Positions 1 through 7,184 are shown, counted from the first letter of the stretch. The stretch: DNA of 9,776 bases from Alphaproteobacteria bacterium (GCA_030428345.1 JAUIBM010000064.1:1-9776), one strand, 5' to 3'. Program-made: numbers and translations. Notes: generated by a model from the sequence alone, not told the origin.

Positions 1-657
1 TACCTTGCTATCGCGCTTCCCCTGCAAGTGATCCTGGGCTTCGGCATCGCATTCCTGATCAATGCGGAGTGGAAGGGACGCGGGGTAATCCGAGCGCTGT
101 TCATCATTCCGATGGTGGTGGCGCCGGTGGTGGCCGGCGGAATGTGGCGCATGATCCTCGATCCCCTGTGGGGCGTGCTGAACTACTGGCTCTCCTTCGC
201 CGGCGTCGGTCCGCTGGACTGGTTCGGCGATGCCAATCTGGCGATGGCGGCGGTGATCATCATCGACACCTGGCGCTGGACGCCGTTCATCGTGCTGATC
301 GCAACGGCCGCGATGCTGGCCCTGCCCAAGGATGTGTTCGAAGCGGCCAAGATCGACGGCGCCAATTGGTGGTCGACGCTGTGGTCGGTAGCGGTTCCGC
401 TTCTGGTGCCGGTGATCGCGGCCACCTTCGTCATTCGCTGGCTCGGAGCGGTGAAGATGTTCGACATTGTCCTCGCCGCCACCTATGGCGGGCCGGGCAA
501 GGCGACGAACGTGATCAACCTTTTCATCTATGAAGAGGCCTTCAGATCGCTGCGCTTCGCTGAATCGGCGGCTATGGCGGTGATTGTGCTCGTGGTCACC
601 ATGGTGCTGACCGGCGTGTTCCTGCGCGGAAGCCGCAAGCTGGAGGAACTGTTTTGA
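1..657 (+). CDS. Sugar-type ABC transporter permease, MalF/UgpA-like (5' end missing)
   Basis: Inner-membrane permease subunit of a carbohydrate-type (CUT1) ABC importer. The frame is open from base 1, so the N-terminus lies outside the window; 218 residues are visible of a usual 290-310. Several hydrophobic helices are seen, for example around visible residues 1-20, 29-49, 80-105, 130-150 and 188-206. The EAA loop that docks onto the ATPase is clear at about visible residues 114-137: EAAKIDGANWWSTLWSVAVP, with the expected E-A-A, D-G and terminal P. The stop overlaps the TTG start of the next permease by four bases, so the two are translationally coupled and probably form a heterodimeric pore. 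The family is well known (MalF, UgpA, LacF); the transported sugar or polyol cannot be determined from this fragment. Confidence 0.93.
   Translation, partial: YLAIALPLQVILGFGIAFLINAEWKGRGVIRALFIIPMVVAPVVAGGMWRMILDPLWGVLNYWLSFAGVGPLDWFGDANLAMAAVIIIDTWRWTPFIVLIATAAMLALPKDVFEAAKIDGANWWSTLWSVAVPLLVPVIAATFVIRWLGAVKMFDIVLAATYGGPGKATNVINLFIYEEAFRSLRFAESAAMAVIVLVVTMVLTGVFLRGSRKLEELF
642..647 (+). promoter_or_regulatory. Ribosome binding site for the TTG start of the second permease
   Basis: GGAGGA lies six bases before the TTG at 654, inside the end of the preceding permease gene. It supports a non-ATG start: TTG at 654-656 overlaps the upstream stop TGA at 655-657, and no ATG in this frame has comparable spacing. 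Confidence 0.7.
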
Positions 658-1514
658 GCGTCCTCGATTCCCCGGCGCCCCGGCGCATGCGCAGTCCGCT
701 CGCGCATCGGCTTCGTATCGCGGGCGGCGTATTGATCAGCGTGATATTCCTCTTTCCGATCTACTGGATGGTCGTTACCTCATTCAAGAATCAGGTCGAC
801 ATCTTCACCAACCCGCCGAAGTTTCTGTTTTCGCCGACTCTGGAGACCTATGTCGAATACATGAGCCGCGCCGACATCCTGCGAAAGCTGGTCAACACGA
901 TCATCGTGGCGACCGGCGCGGGCGTATTGTCCATCGTGGCGGGCTCGATGGCGGGCTATGCGCTTGCCAGAGTCAGAATTCGCGGGGCTGCGACCTTCGG
1001 ACTGATCATCCTGTTGTCGCGCGGCGTTCCGCCGATCGCACTCGCGGTGCCGATGTTCCTTGTGGCGCGCAAGCTCGGCCTTACCGACAAGCACATCACG
1101 CTGATTTTTGCCTACAGCACGTTCCTCGTTCCCTATGTGATGTGGCTGATGCGCAGCTTCTTCGTCTCGCTTCCTCGCGAACTGGAGGAGTCGGCGATGA
1201 TCGACGGGTGCTCGCGATATGGCGCCTTCTTCAAGATCATTGTGCCGATTTCCCTGCCCGGCCTGCTTTCCACGTTGATCTTTTCAATGATCCTTGCGTG
1301 GGAGGAACTGCTCTTCGCACTGGTGCTGACCAACCGCTACGCCTCGACAATGCCGGTCGCGATTGCCGGGATTGCGGGCGATACGGTCAATGGCGCCAAT
1401 TGGGGGGCGTTGACGGCGGTCGGGACGATTACGGTCGTTCCGGTCGTGATCTTCGCGCTTCTGGTCCAGAAGTGGCTGATCAGAGGATTGGCGGAAGGCG
1501 CAACGAAAGGTTAG
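654..1514 (+). CDS. Sugar-type ABC transporter permease, MalG/UgpE-like
   Basis: Second inner-membrane permease of the importer, 286 residues, a normal length for the MalG/UgpE group. Hydrophobic segments suggest six membrane helices, at about residues 23-43, 80-102, 113-137, 147-167, 203-226 and 253-275. The cytoplasmic EAA loop is at about residues 178-202: EESAMIDGCSRYGAFFKIIVP, with the A-to-S change in EAA that is tolerated in the family and the conserved D-G pair. The TTG start is chosen because of the four-base overlap with the upstream stop and the GGAGGA at 642-647. It pairs with the upstream permease and should couple to the ATPase encoded at 2294-3367. Family assignment is firm; substrate is unknown. 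Confidence 0.95.
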   Translation: MSVLDSPAPRRMRSPLAHRLRIAGGVLISVIFLFPIYWMVVTSFKNQVDIFTNPPKFLFSPTLETYVEYMSRADILRKLVNTIIVATGAGVLSIVAGSMAGYALARVRIRGAATFGLIILLSRGVPPIALAVPMFLVARKLGLTDKHITLIFAYSTFLVPYVMWLMRSFFVSLPRELEESAMIDGCSRYGAFFKIIVPISLPGLLSTLIFSMILAWEELLFALVLTNRYASTMPVAIAGIAGDTVNGANWGALTAVGTITVVPVVIFALLVQKWLIRGLAEGATKG

Positions 1515-1555
1515 ATCGTTTGAATCTGCCTTTTTAGCTGAACGGGATCGAGCCG

Positions 1556-2239
1556 GTGGCAAACAACAATGTCTACACGACCAAATCGGAAATGGCGCGT
1601 CGCCATATCCAGTCGATGATCCTGTCGGGCGCCGTCGGCCCGGACGACCGCATCACCACGCGCGAGGTTTCTGATGCCCTTGGCGTAAGCGAAACGCCAA
1701 TCCGCGAGGCGATTCGCAGCCTTGCCTCCGAAGGCTGGCTGGAAGTGCAGAACCATGTCGGCGCCGTCGTTCAAGGGCTGAGGGCCGAGCAGATCGTGGA
1801 GATCAGCGCCTTGCGCGGACTCATCTGCGGGCTTGCCATCGAAATCGGGGCAGAATCCTTCGACGAGGAGCGGCTTGCAAAGATCGACGCCAATATCGAG
1901 GCCTATTCAAAGGCGCTCGAACAGAATGACTACCAACTCGTGGCGAACAAGAACATCGAGTTTCACGAGTTGCTTTGCGATAATCCGCAATCGCCCTGGT
2001 GTCGCAGGCTGTTGGAGAACATGCATGGCCTGATGTCGGCGCAACGGCACGGCATCCCGCCGCAGCATTTGCGCCTGGCCGACGCACTCGACGAGCATGC
2101 GGGAATTCGCGACATGCTGCGCGCTGGAAACTTCGCGGCGGCCGCAGATCTCGTCAAACGGCACGAGAAGAACACCGGCGAATTCCTGATCAAGATGATT
2201 GGTGAAATGGCCGCCGGCGGCAAACAGAGACAGCCCTGA
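1556..2239 (+). CDS. GntR-family transcriptional regulator with FCD domain
   Basis: Predicted DNA-binding regulator of 227 residues, the usual size of the FadR-type (FCD) subgroup. The N-terminal winged helix-turn-helix covers about residues 8-75. Its recognition region is at 34-64 (TTREVSDALGVSETPIREAI and following), a textbook GntR signature with R50-E51-A52. Residues about 80-215 form the all-helical FCD ligand domain. His137, His181 and His203 sit where the metal-binding histidines of FCD proteins are expected; Asn133 occupies the position often held by Asp. The start is a GTG with only a weak purine tract upstream; the next in-frame ATG is codon 13. The gene lies 41 bases after the second permease and 54 before the ATPase, so it is probably co-transcribed with the transporter. 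The likely role, inferred from position, is ligand-responsive control of the importer and its catabolic genes. Confidence 0.93.
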   Translation: MANNNVYTTKSEMARRHIQSMILSGAVGPDDRITTREVSDALGVSETPIREAIRSLASEGWLEVQNHVGAVVQGLRAEQIVEISALRGLICGLAIEIGAESFDEERLAKIDANIEAYSKALEQNDYQLVANKNIEFHELLCDNPQSPWCRRLLENMHGLMSAQRHGIPPQHLRLADALDEHAGIRDMLRAGNFAAAADLVKRHEKNTGEFLIKMIGEMAAGGKQRQP

Positions 2240-2293
2240 CGGGCCACTTCGCGCTCGCAGGTTGGCGGGTCGCAGCAACGGTAGGAGATTTGA

Positions 2294-3367
2294 ATGGGAA
2301 CTGTGCAGATACGCGACGTCCGCAAGTCATATGGCGCCATCGAGGTTCTGCATGGTGTCTCGATCGATATCGAGGACGGTGAGTTTGTCGCTCTGGTCGG
2401 TCCTTCGGGATGCGGAAAATCGACCTTGCTACGCATGATCGCCGGCCTTGAAGACATTACGGCCGGGGAGATCCTGATAGGTGACCGCGTCGTCAACAAT
2501 GTCGCGCCGAAGGACCGGGACATAGCCATGGTGTTCCAGAACTATGCGCTCTATCCCCACAAGAACGTCCGCGAGAACATGGGCTTCGCCCTGCGTCAGC
2601 GCCGGATCGCCAAGGCGGAAATAACCGAGCGGGTCAATAATGCTGCGCGCATTCTCGGGCTTGAGCCGCTCCTCGAGCGCAAGCCGCGCCAGCTCTCCGG
2701 CGGCCAGCGCCAACGGGTTGCGATGGGCCGGGCGATCGTGCGCGATCCCAATGTCTTTCTGTTCGATGAACCGCTCTCCAATCTCGACGCAAAACTGCGC
2801 GTGCAGATGCGCTCGGAGATCAAGGAGTTGCACCAGCGTCTCAAGACCACCACGATCTATGTAACGCATGATCAGATCGAGGCCATGACGCTGGCCGATC
2901 GTGTCGTGGTCATGAATGGCGGTGTTGTCGAGCAGGAGGGCGCGCCGCTCGATCTGTACGATCATCCCGCGAGCCTGTTCGTCGCCGCCTTCATCGGTTC
3001 GCCGCCGATGAATTTCCTGGAAGGTGACCTGCGCGAGGGGCCGAGACTGGCGCTTGCGGACGGAACTGTTCTCGATATGCCCACCGGCGACCCGAAGGGC
3101 AGGTCCCGGGTAACGATCGGCGTTCGGCCCGAGCATTTCACGATTGGCGCGACGGGATGGCCGGCAACCGTATCCGTGGTGGAACCCACGGGTTCGGAGA
3201 CTCAGATAACCGCCCGGCTCGCGGGACAGATCGTCCGGGTGCTCATTCGCGGGCGCACTTCCGTCCTGCCGGGTGAAACGATCCATCTGTCTGTTTCGCC
3301 CGATTTCGTGCATTTCTTCGATCCTGCTCCGGTGCCGGAACTGGCGCTGCTGGAAGACGCCGCCTGA
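2294..3367 (+). CDS. ABC transporter ATP-binding protein, MalK/UgpC-like
   Basis: Cytoplasmic ATPase that drives the sugar-type importer, 357 residues. All nucleotide-binding motifs are intact: Walker A GPSGCGKST at 36-44, Q-loop Gln82 (FQNYALYPH), signature LSGGQ at 134-138, Walker B FLFDEP at 155-160, D-loop SNLDAK at 162-167, and switch His192 (THDQIEAMTLADR). After residue about 235 comes the sequence GSPPMNFLEG, followed by a TOBE/MOI-type regulatory region containing GVRPEH at 276-281, as in MalK and UgpC. AGGAG lies at 2283-2287, six bases before the ATG, a good ribosome binding site. It is the last gene of the operon and is followed by a hairpin terminator. Auto-annotation would usually say UgpC, but the name does not fix the substrate, so no symbol is given. 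Confidence 0.96.
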   Translation: MGTVQIRDVRKSYGAIEVLHGVSIDIEDGEFVALVGPSGCGKSTLLRMIAGLEDITAGEILIGDRVVNNVAPKDRDIAMVFQNYALYPHKNVRENMGFALRQRRIAKAEITERVNNAARILGLEPLLERKPRQLSGGQRQRVAMGRAIVRDPNVFLFDEPLSNLDAKLRVQMRSEIKELHQRLKTTTIYVTHDQIEAMTLADRVVVMNGGVVEQEGAPLDLYDHPASLFVAAFIGSPPMNFLEGDLREGPRLALADGTVLDMPTGDPKGRSRVTIGVRPEHFTIGATGWPATVSVVEPTGSETQITARLAGQIVRVLIRGRTSVLPGETIHLSVSPDFVHFFDPAPVPELALLEDAA

Positions 3368-3431
3368 CGCACGCTCGAGTCCGTCCAGTGCGCGGGTCGG
3401 CCGGTGCGAATCGCCATACCCGCCTGTAATC

Positions 3432-3469
3432 CGACGCCGCCGCGCGGAAGGCTTCCGCGCGCGGCGTCG
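3432..3469. terminator. GC-rich hairpin between convergent genes, likely bidirectional terminator
   Basis: A near-perfect inverted repeat. The left arm CGACGCCGCCGCGCGGAAG matches the complement of the right arm except for one extra C, with a tiny central loop in GGAAGGCTTCC. It sits 64 bases after the ATPase stop and 14 bases before the end of the oppositely oriented oxidoreductase gene. There is no clear run of T on either side, so it could instead act as an mRNA 3'-end stabiliser. Position and stem strength favour termination from both directions. Confidence 0.65.
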
Positions 3470-3483
3470 TGCTTGTGGCGAGG

Positions 3484-4929
3484 TCACTGACCGGCGAGCA
3501 GGTCCTCGATCCGGATCGGGAAGCGGCGCACCCGCGTGCCGGTGGCGTGCCAGATGGCGTTGCCGATCGCGCCCACCGCGCCGGTGATGCCGATCTCGCC
3601 CACGCCCTTGATGCCCAATGCGTTCACATAGGGGTCGTCCTCGTGGACGGTGATCACCTCCAGCCCCTTCACATCGGCATTGACCGGAATGTGGTAGCCG
3701 GCGAAGTCGGCATTCATGATCCGTCCGGTGCGCTTGTCGAAGCGCGCCTCCTCGTGCAGCGCGAAGGAGATGCCCCAGATCATGCCTCCCATCAGCTGGC
3801 TTTCGGCCAGCTTGGGATTGATTATGCGCCCGGCGGCAAAGGCGCCGACCATGCGCGTCACCCGCATCTGGAAGAGTTCGGGATCCACCTTCACTTCGGC
3901 GAAGACGGCGCCGTGCGAATACATGGCGTGGCGCTCGCCGTCCGCGGGGTCGCGGGCGGCCGACCCCTTGCCCTCGATTTCCTTGCCGCCGGCCCGAGCG
4001 ATGATGTCGCCATAGGCTTCGCTGCGGCTTTCATCGCCCGCCGCATAGAGCCTGCCGTCGCGGGCGATGACACCGGCATTGCCGGTGCCGAAGAGCGGGG
4101 ATGCGGGATCGGCCGATGCGATTTCGCCCAGGCGCTGGATCGCGTCGAGGCCGGCGGCGTGCAAGGCGCCGCCCGCCGTCGCCGTATGGCCCGAACCGCC
4201 GGCGATGCCGCCATCGGGCAGGCCGGAATGACCAGAGCGGAACTCGACCTTGTCGATCGGCAGGCCGAGGCTGTCGGCCGCGATCTGGGCGAGCGCGGTC
4301 CACGCGCCCTGGCCCATGTCGGACGCCGCCGTCTCGACCAGGCCCGTACCGTCGGGGCGGATCACGGCGCGGGCCTGGGCGGCGAACATGGGCGAAGCAA
4401 ACAGCGCCGTTCCCATGCCCCAGCCCACCAGCATGCCGTTTTCGTCGGTCATCTGTTGGGGCTTGAGCGGCCGGCTCGCCCAACCGAAGCGTTCCGCGCC
4501 CTGCTCATAGCATTCCCGCAAAGCCTTGGACGAATAGGGCTTTCCGGTTCCCGGTTCCCTCTCCGCATAATTCTTCAGGCGGAATTCCAGCGGATCGAGG
4601 CCCGCCTTTTCCGCCATCTCGTCCAGCGCGCATTCGAGGGCAGCCGAGCCGGACGCTTCGCCGGGCGCGCGCATGGGGCCGGGAATGCCGACGTCGTTGT
4701 GCACCAGCTGAATCAGGGAGTGCAGGGCGGAAGCGTCATAAAGCCCCTGCGAGGCGAGGGAGGACGGTTCGCAGAAACTGCTGTCGAAACTGTCGACGAT
4801 TGCGGTCGAGACATGGTCGAGCGCCGTCATCTTCGCCGCGTCGTCCACGCCGATGCGCAGCTGCTGGCGCGTGGCGCCGCGATGGCTGACCGGACCGAAC
4901 ATCTGGTCGCGCCTGAGCGCCAGCTTCAC
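3484..4929 (-). CDS. C-terminal fragment of the large subunit (surviving frame 2)
   Basis: An open frame of 481 residues when begun at the GTG at 4929-4927; the family match extends 11 codons further upstream to about 4962. Key PaoC-type blocks remain: MRAPGEASGSAALECALDEM, the SSKALRECYEQGAERFGW stretch, DMGQGAWTALAQIAADSLG, GGSGHTATAGGALHAAG, and KGVGEIGITG. Glu445 in the last block is the expected base catalyst, and IRIEDLL stands at the C-terminus. The GTG forms a four-base GTGA overlap with the stop of the N-terminal fragment, a geometry that could permit reinitiation. This overlap is an accident of the deletion, and the FxGGGFGxK motif is missing from both halves. A working split enzyme is therefore unlikely. 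Confidence 0.6.
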   Translation of the reverse strand: MKLALRRDQMFGPVSHRGATRQQLRIGVDDAAKMTALDHVSTAIVDSFDSSFCEPSSLASQGLYDASALHSLIQLVHNDVGIPGPMRAPGEASGSAALECALDEMAEKAGLDPLEFRLKNYAEREPGTGKPYSSKALRECYEQGAERFGWASRPLKPQQMTDENGMLVGWGMGTALFASPMFAAQARAVIRPDGTGLVETAASDMGQGAWTALAQIAADSLGLPIDKVEFRSGHSGLPDGGIAGGSGHTATAGGALHAAGLDAIQRLGEIASADPASPLFGTGNAGVIARDGRLYAAGDESRSEAYGDIIARAGGKEIEGKGSAARDPADGERHAMYSHGAVFAEVKVDPELFQMRVTRMVGAFAAGRIINPKLAESQLMGGMIWGISFALHEEARFDKRTGRIMNADFAGYHIPVNADVKGLEVITVHEDDPYVNALGIKGVGEIGITGAVGAIGNAIWHATGTRVRRFPIRIEDLLAGQ

Positions 4930-5564
4930 CGGCCGTTCCAGTTCGCGCGCCGCCGCGACCGCGCGACGATGGCGTGAGGCTCCATGGCGTTGTGATATTG
5001 CGCCGGCGTCTCGTAGGTGACGTCGACCGAGAGGCGCGCCGCGGCGTGGCCAGCCTCGACGTCGCCATGGGTTATCTCCGGCGGCCGGCCGAACGGACCT
5101 GCCGCCGCGCGCTGCGCCGGCTCGGCATCGAGACCGACGCGCGGCGTCTGCGCCTCGTAGACCGGTTGCAGCAGCCGCGCCCCTTCATTGGCCGCCTCGA
5201 TCGTCTCGCCCACCACCAGCGCGATCGGCTGGTTGGCGTAGCGCACCCGGTCGTTCTGCAGCACCTCGATCGGGATCGAGAACATGAAAGGCTTCTCGTC
5301 AGGATTGCCGGCGACCGGGGGCGGATTGTTCGGCGTGTAGACCGCGACGACACCGGGATGGGCGCTGGCGGCCTCGGTATCGAGATGCGTCACCCGGCCG
5401 AGCGCGATCGTCGCCGGGACATAGACCGCGTGGAGCAGTCCCTCGGGGTGGTTGTCGGCGGCGAAGGTGGCGGCGCCGGTGACCTTGGCGACGCCGTCGC
5501 GGCGGCTGATCGACTGGCCCGAATTCGAGCCGAAGCGGATGGGGAAGGGTGCGATATCAGGCAT
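4926..5564 (-). CDS. N-terminal fragment of the large subunit (surviving frame 1)
   Basis: An open frame of 212 codons; residues 1-201 are genuine family sequence and 202-212 are out-of-frame read-through. It contains the small ferredoxin-like N-terminal domain of molybdenum hydroxylase large subunits (hammerhead domain): RRDGVAKVTGAATFAAD at about 21-37, the VYTPNNPPP loop, and NDRVRYANQPIALVVGET at about 94-111. It ends at the YHNAMEPHAIVA block, just where the cofactor-binding part should begin. If translated, it would be a truncated protein lacking the whole active site. Confidence 0.6.
   Translation of the reverse strand: MPDIAPFPIRFGSNSGQSISRRDGVAKVTGAATFAADNHPEGLLHAVYVPATIALGRVTHLDTEAASAHPGVVAVYTPNNPPPVAGNPDEKPFMFSIPIEVLQNDRVRYANQPIALVVGETIEAANEGARLLQPVYEAQTPRVGLDAEPAQRAAAGPFGRPPEITHGDVEAGHAAARLSVDVTYETPAQYHNAMEPHAIVARSRRRANWNGR
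4951..4964 (-). other. Deletion junction inside the large-subunit gene
   Basis: Here the two family-matching frames meet. On the minus strand GTCGCG occurs twice, eight bases apart: once as the V-A of HAIVA (4967-4962), once as the V-A of AVAAAR (4959-4954). The exact breakpoint is therefore ambiguous within this GC-only stretch. The repeat may be the trace of a short-homology deletion, or chance in GC-rich DNA. Confidence 0.6.
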
Positions 5565-6600
5565 GGGCTGGTTCTCCGAAGGGAGAGGCGGGAAGCGCGG
5601 GCATGCGCGCCGGCGTGCCGGCGGCGGCGAGCGACAGGGCGCGGGCGGCCGTCCGGCGGGCGAGTTCGATCTTGTGGGCGTTGTCTCCCGAAGGCCTTGC
5701 ATCCGCCATCGCGGCGGCCGCGACCTGGGCGAACAACTCGGCGCTTGGAGGCTGGCCAACCATCAGGGCTTCGGCCTCCGGCACGCGCCAGGGCCTTGCG
5801 GCGACGGAACCCAGCGCAAGGCGCGCCTCCGCAATCCTGCCGTCCTCCATCCGCAGCGCGGCCGCTGCAGAGACGAGGGCGAAGGCGAAGGAGGTTCGCT
5901 CGCGAAGCTTCAGGTAGCGGGCGTTGCCGCGAAAGGCCGCGGCGCCGGCGGGCAGGCGAACCGCGAGGATCAATTCGCCCGGCTCCAGCGCCGTTTCCTT
6001 GCCGGGCGTCTCGCCCGGCAGTCGCAGGAACTCGCCGAAGGGGATTTCCCGGGCACCATTGCGGCCCTCGACTTCAACCACCGCGTCGAGCGAAGCGAGG
6101 GGAACGGCGAGGTCGGAAGGGTTGGTCGCGATGCACGCATCGCTCCAGCCCAGCACCGCCAGGCTCTGGTTGTCGCCCTCCCTGGCGGCACAGCCCGCGC
6201 CTGCCTGACGCCGGTTGCAGGCGCTGTGCGCGTCCTGGAAATAAGGACAGCGGGTATGCTGCATCAGGTTTCCAGCCACCGTCGCGGCATTGCGCAATTG
6301 GCCGGAAGCCCCGGCCAGCAGCGCTTCGGCAACCATCGGGAAAGCGGCGGCGAAAGCGGGATCGTGGGCGAGATCGGCATTGCGGACCAGCGCGCCGATG
6401 CGCGCGCCGCCGTCAGCCGTCAGTTCGATGGCGTCGAGGTCCGGCAGCCTGTTGACGTCGATCAGCCTTGCCGGCTGCAGCACGCCGACCTTCATCAGGT
6501 CGACCAGATTGGTGCCGCCGCCCAGATAGGCCGCGCCAGGCTCCCAGGCCGCCACCGCCTCGGCGACAGAGGCGGGACGGGCATAGTCGAAGCGGTTCAT
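5557..6600 (-). CDS. FAD-binding subunit of PaoB/YagS-type aldehyde oxidoreductase
   Basis: Medium subunit of a molybdenum hydroxylase, 347 residues, passing electrons from the iron-sulfur subunit to FAD and on to an external acceptor. The FAD-binding motif LGGGTNLVDLMK is at 26-37, and the second conserved motif ATVAGNLMQHTRCPYF is at 106-121. Cys118, Cys128, Cys137 and Cys156 form the extra cysteine patch of the PaoB/YagS group, which in E. coli PaoABC holds an additional 4Fe-4S cluster. Most CoxM-type FAD subunits lack it. The start is the ATG at 6600-6598, because it overlaps the upstream stop in an ATGA and begins the family sequence MNRFDYARP. The reading frame extends 33 codons further upstream, but only over the neighbouring gene. 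The stop overlaps the large-subunit start by eight bases. The gene looks intact although its partner is broken. Confidence 0.93.
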   Translation of the reverse strand: MNRFDYARPASVAEAVAAWEPGAAYLGGGTNLVDLMKVGVLQPARLIDVNRLPDLDAIELTADGGARIGALVRNADLAHDPAFAAAFPMVAEALLAGASGQLRNAATVAGNLMQHTRCPYFQDAHSACNRRQAGAGCAAREGDNQSLAVLGWSDACIATNPSDLAVPLASLDAVVEVEGRNGAREIPFGEFLRLPGETPGKETALEPGELILAVRLPAGAAAFRGNARYLKLRERTSFAFALVSAAAALRMEDGRIAEARLALGSVAARPWRVPEAEALMVGQPPSAELFAQVAAAAMADARPSGDNAHKIELARRTAARALSLAAAGTPARMPALPASPFGEPAHA

Positions 6601-7106
6601 GCCGATTTCCTTTCCTGTGCGGTCTCCGTCGCGGGCGCCATGCGGCGGGTGGCGTCGAGCACGGCCTCGGTGATGCCGTGATAGGCCGCGCAGCGGCACA
6701 GATTGCCGCTCATGCCTTCACGAATGCGCTCCGGGTCGTCGCCGGCCTGGCCCTCGGCGATCAAGCCCACGGCGCTCATGATCTGGCCGGGCGTGCAATA
6801 GCCGCACTGGAAGCCGTCATGGTCGATAAACGCCGCCTGAACCGGGTGCAGGACCTCGCCCTCGGCAAGGCCTTCGATGGTTGTCACGCTGGAGCCGTCC
6901 AGCGTGATGGCGAGCTTCAGGCAGGAATTGACGCGCCGGCCGTCGAGCAGCACCGTGCAGGCGCCGCACTGGCCGCGGTCGCAGCCCTTTTTCGTTCCGG
7001 GCATTTCGAGCCGTTCGCGCAGGAGATCGAGCAGCGTCACGCGCGGGTCGTCCAGCGCGATTTCCCGCGACGCGCCGTTGACGGTCAGAGTGATGGAGTG
7101 AGACAT
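6597..7106 (-). CDS. 2Fe-2S iron-sulfur subunit of PaoA/YagT-type aldehyde oxidoreductase
   Basis: Small electron-transfer subunit of the molybdenum hydroxylase, 169 residues. The N-terminal plant-ferredoxin-type cluster uses Cys42, Cys47, Cys50 and Cys62 (GCDRGQCGACTVLLDG). The C-terminal helical domain binds the second cluster through Cys101, Cys104, Cys137 and Cys139 (FQCGYCTPGQIMS and GNLCRCAAYHGI). Both cluster sites are complete. The start ATG at 7106-7104 has a GGAG about six bases upstream and gives the usual N-terminus (ITLTVNG). Unlike E. coli PaoA, no twin-arginine signal precedes it, so a cytoplasmic enzyme is inferred. It is the first gene of the operon, ends in an ATGA overlap with the FAD subunit, and sits behind the promoter/operator at 7219-7247. 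Confidence 0.95.
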   Translation of the reverse strand: MSHSITLTVNGASREIALDDPRVTLLDLLRERLEMPGTKKGCDRGQCGACTVLLDGRRVNSCLKLAITLDGSSVTTIEGLAEGEVLHPVQAAFIDHDGFQCGYCTPGQIMSAVGLIAEGQAGDDPERIREGMSGNLCRCAAYHGITEAVLDATRRMAPATETAQERKSA

Positions 7107-7184
7107 GCAATCTCCATTGGCTTGGGATGTAATGGATCGACGAGCCTTGCAGTTTGTGCGAATTGGCTCTGGAATTGATGCGCG

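Larger units (their letters stand above)
3484..5564 (-). pseudogene. Molybdopterin-binding large subunit of PaoC/YagR-type aldehyde oxidoreductase, disrupted by an internal deletion
   Basis: This locus encodes the catalytic, molybdenum-cofactor subunit of an xanthine-oxidase-family enzyme, but the frame is broken. The start ATG at 5564-5562 is preceded by GGAGA and overlaps the stop of the FAD-subunit gene by eight bases. The first 201 codons read normally through the family motif HNAMEPHAIVA. The frame then runs into 11 unrelated Arg-rich residues and a stop at 4928-4926. The -1-shifted frame continues the family sequence from AVAAARELERPVKLALRRDQM to the normal end. In PaoC-like proteins these two blocks are separated by about 57 residues containing the FxGGGFGxK cofactor-binding motif, and none of that segment is present. 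Remaining codons (201 + 492) plus about 57 give roughly 750 residues, the normal family length. So this is a deletion with length 1 modulo 3, not a single-base sequencing slip. The family comparison is from memory. Confidence 0.85.

Noticed and set aside
2429..3487. Minus-strand open frame of 352 codons opposite the MalK/UgpC-like ATPase
   Set aside because: It mirrors a gene with every ABC motif intact and has no domain or ribosome binding site of its own.
4926..4964. Simple single-base frameshift or sequencing error in the large-subunit gene
   Set aside because: A one-base change would leave the intervening roughly 57 residues encoded in one frame or another. The family sequence of that segment, including FxGGGFGxK, is absent from this region altogether.
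5565..5759. Upstream extension of the large-subunit frame to an ATG at 5759
   Set aside because: These 65 codons lie wholly within the FAD-subunit gene and give a Pro/Arg-rich stretch without family match. The ATG at 5564 has a ribosome binding site and starts the conserved sequence.
3469..6681. Long plus-strand open frames of 409-502 codons opposite the oxidoreductase genes
   Set aside because: They are antisense to clear molybdenum hydroxylase subunits. Their products are Arg/Ala/Gly-rich without recognisable domains, and such frames are common opposite GC-rich coding DNA.
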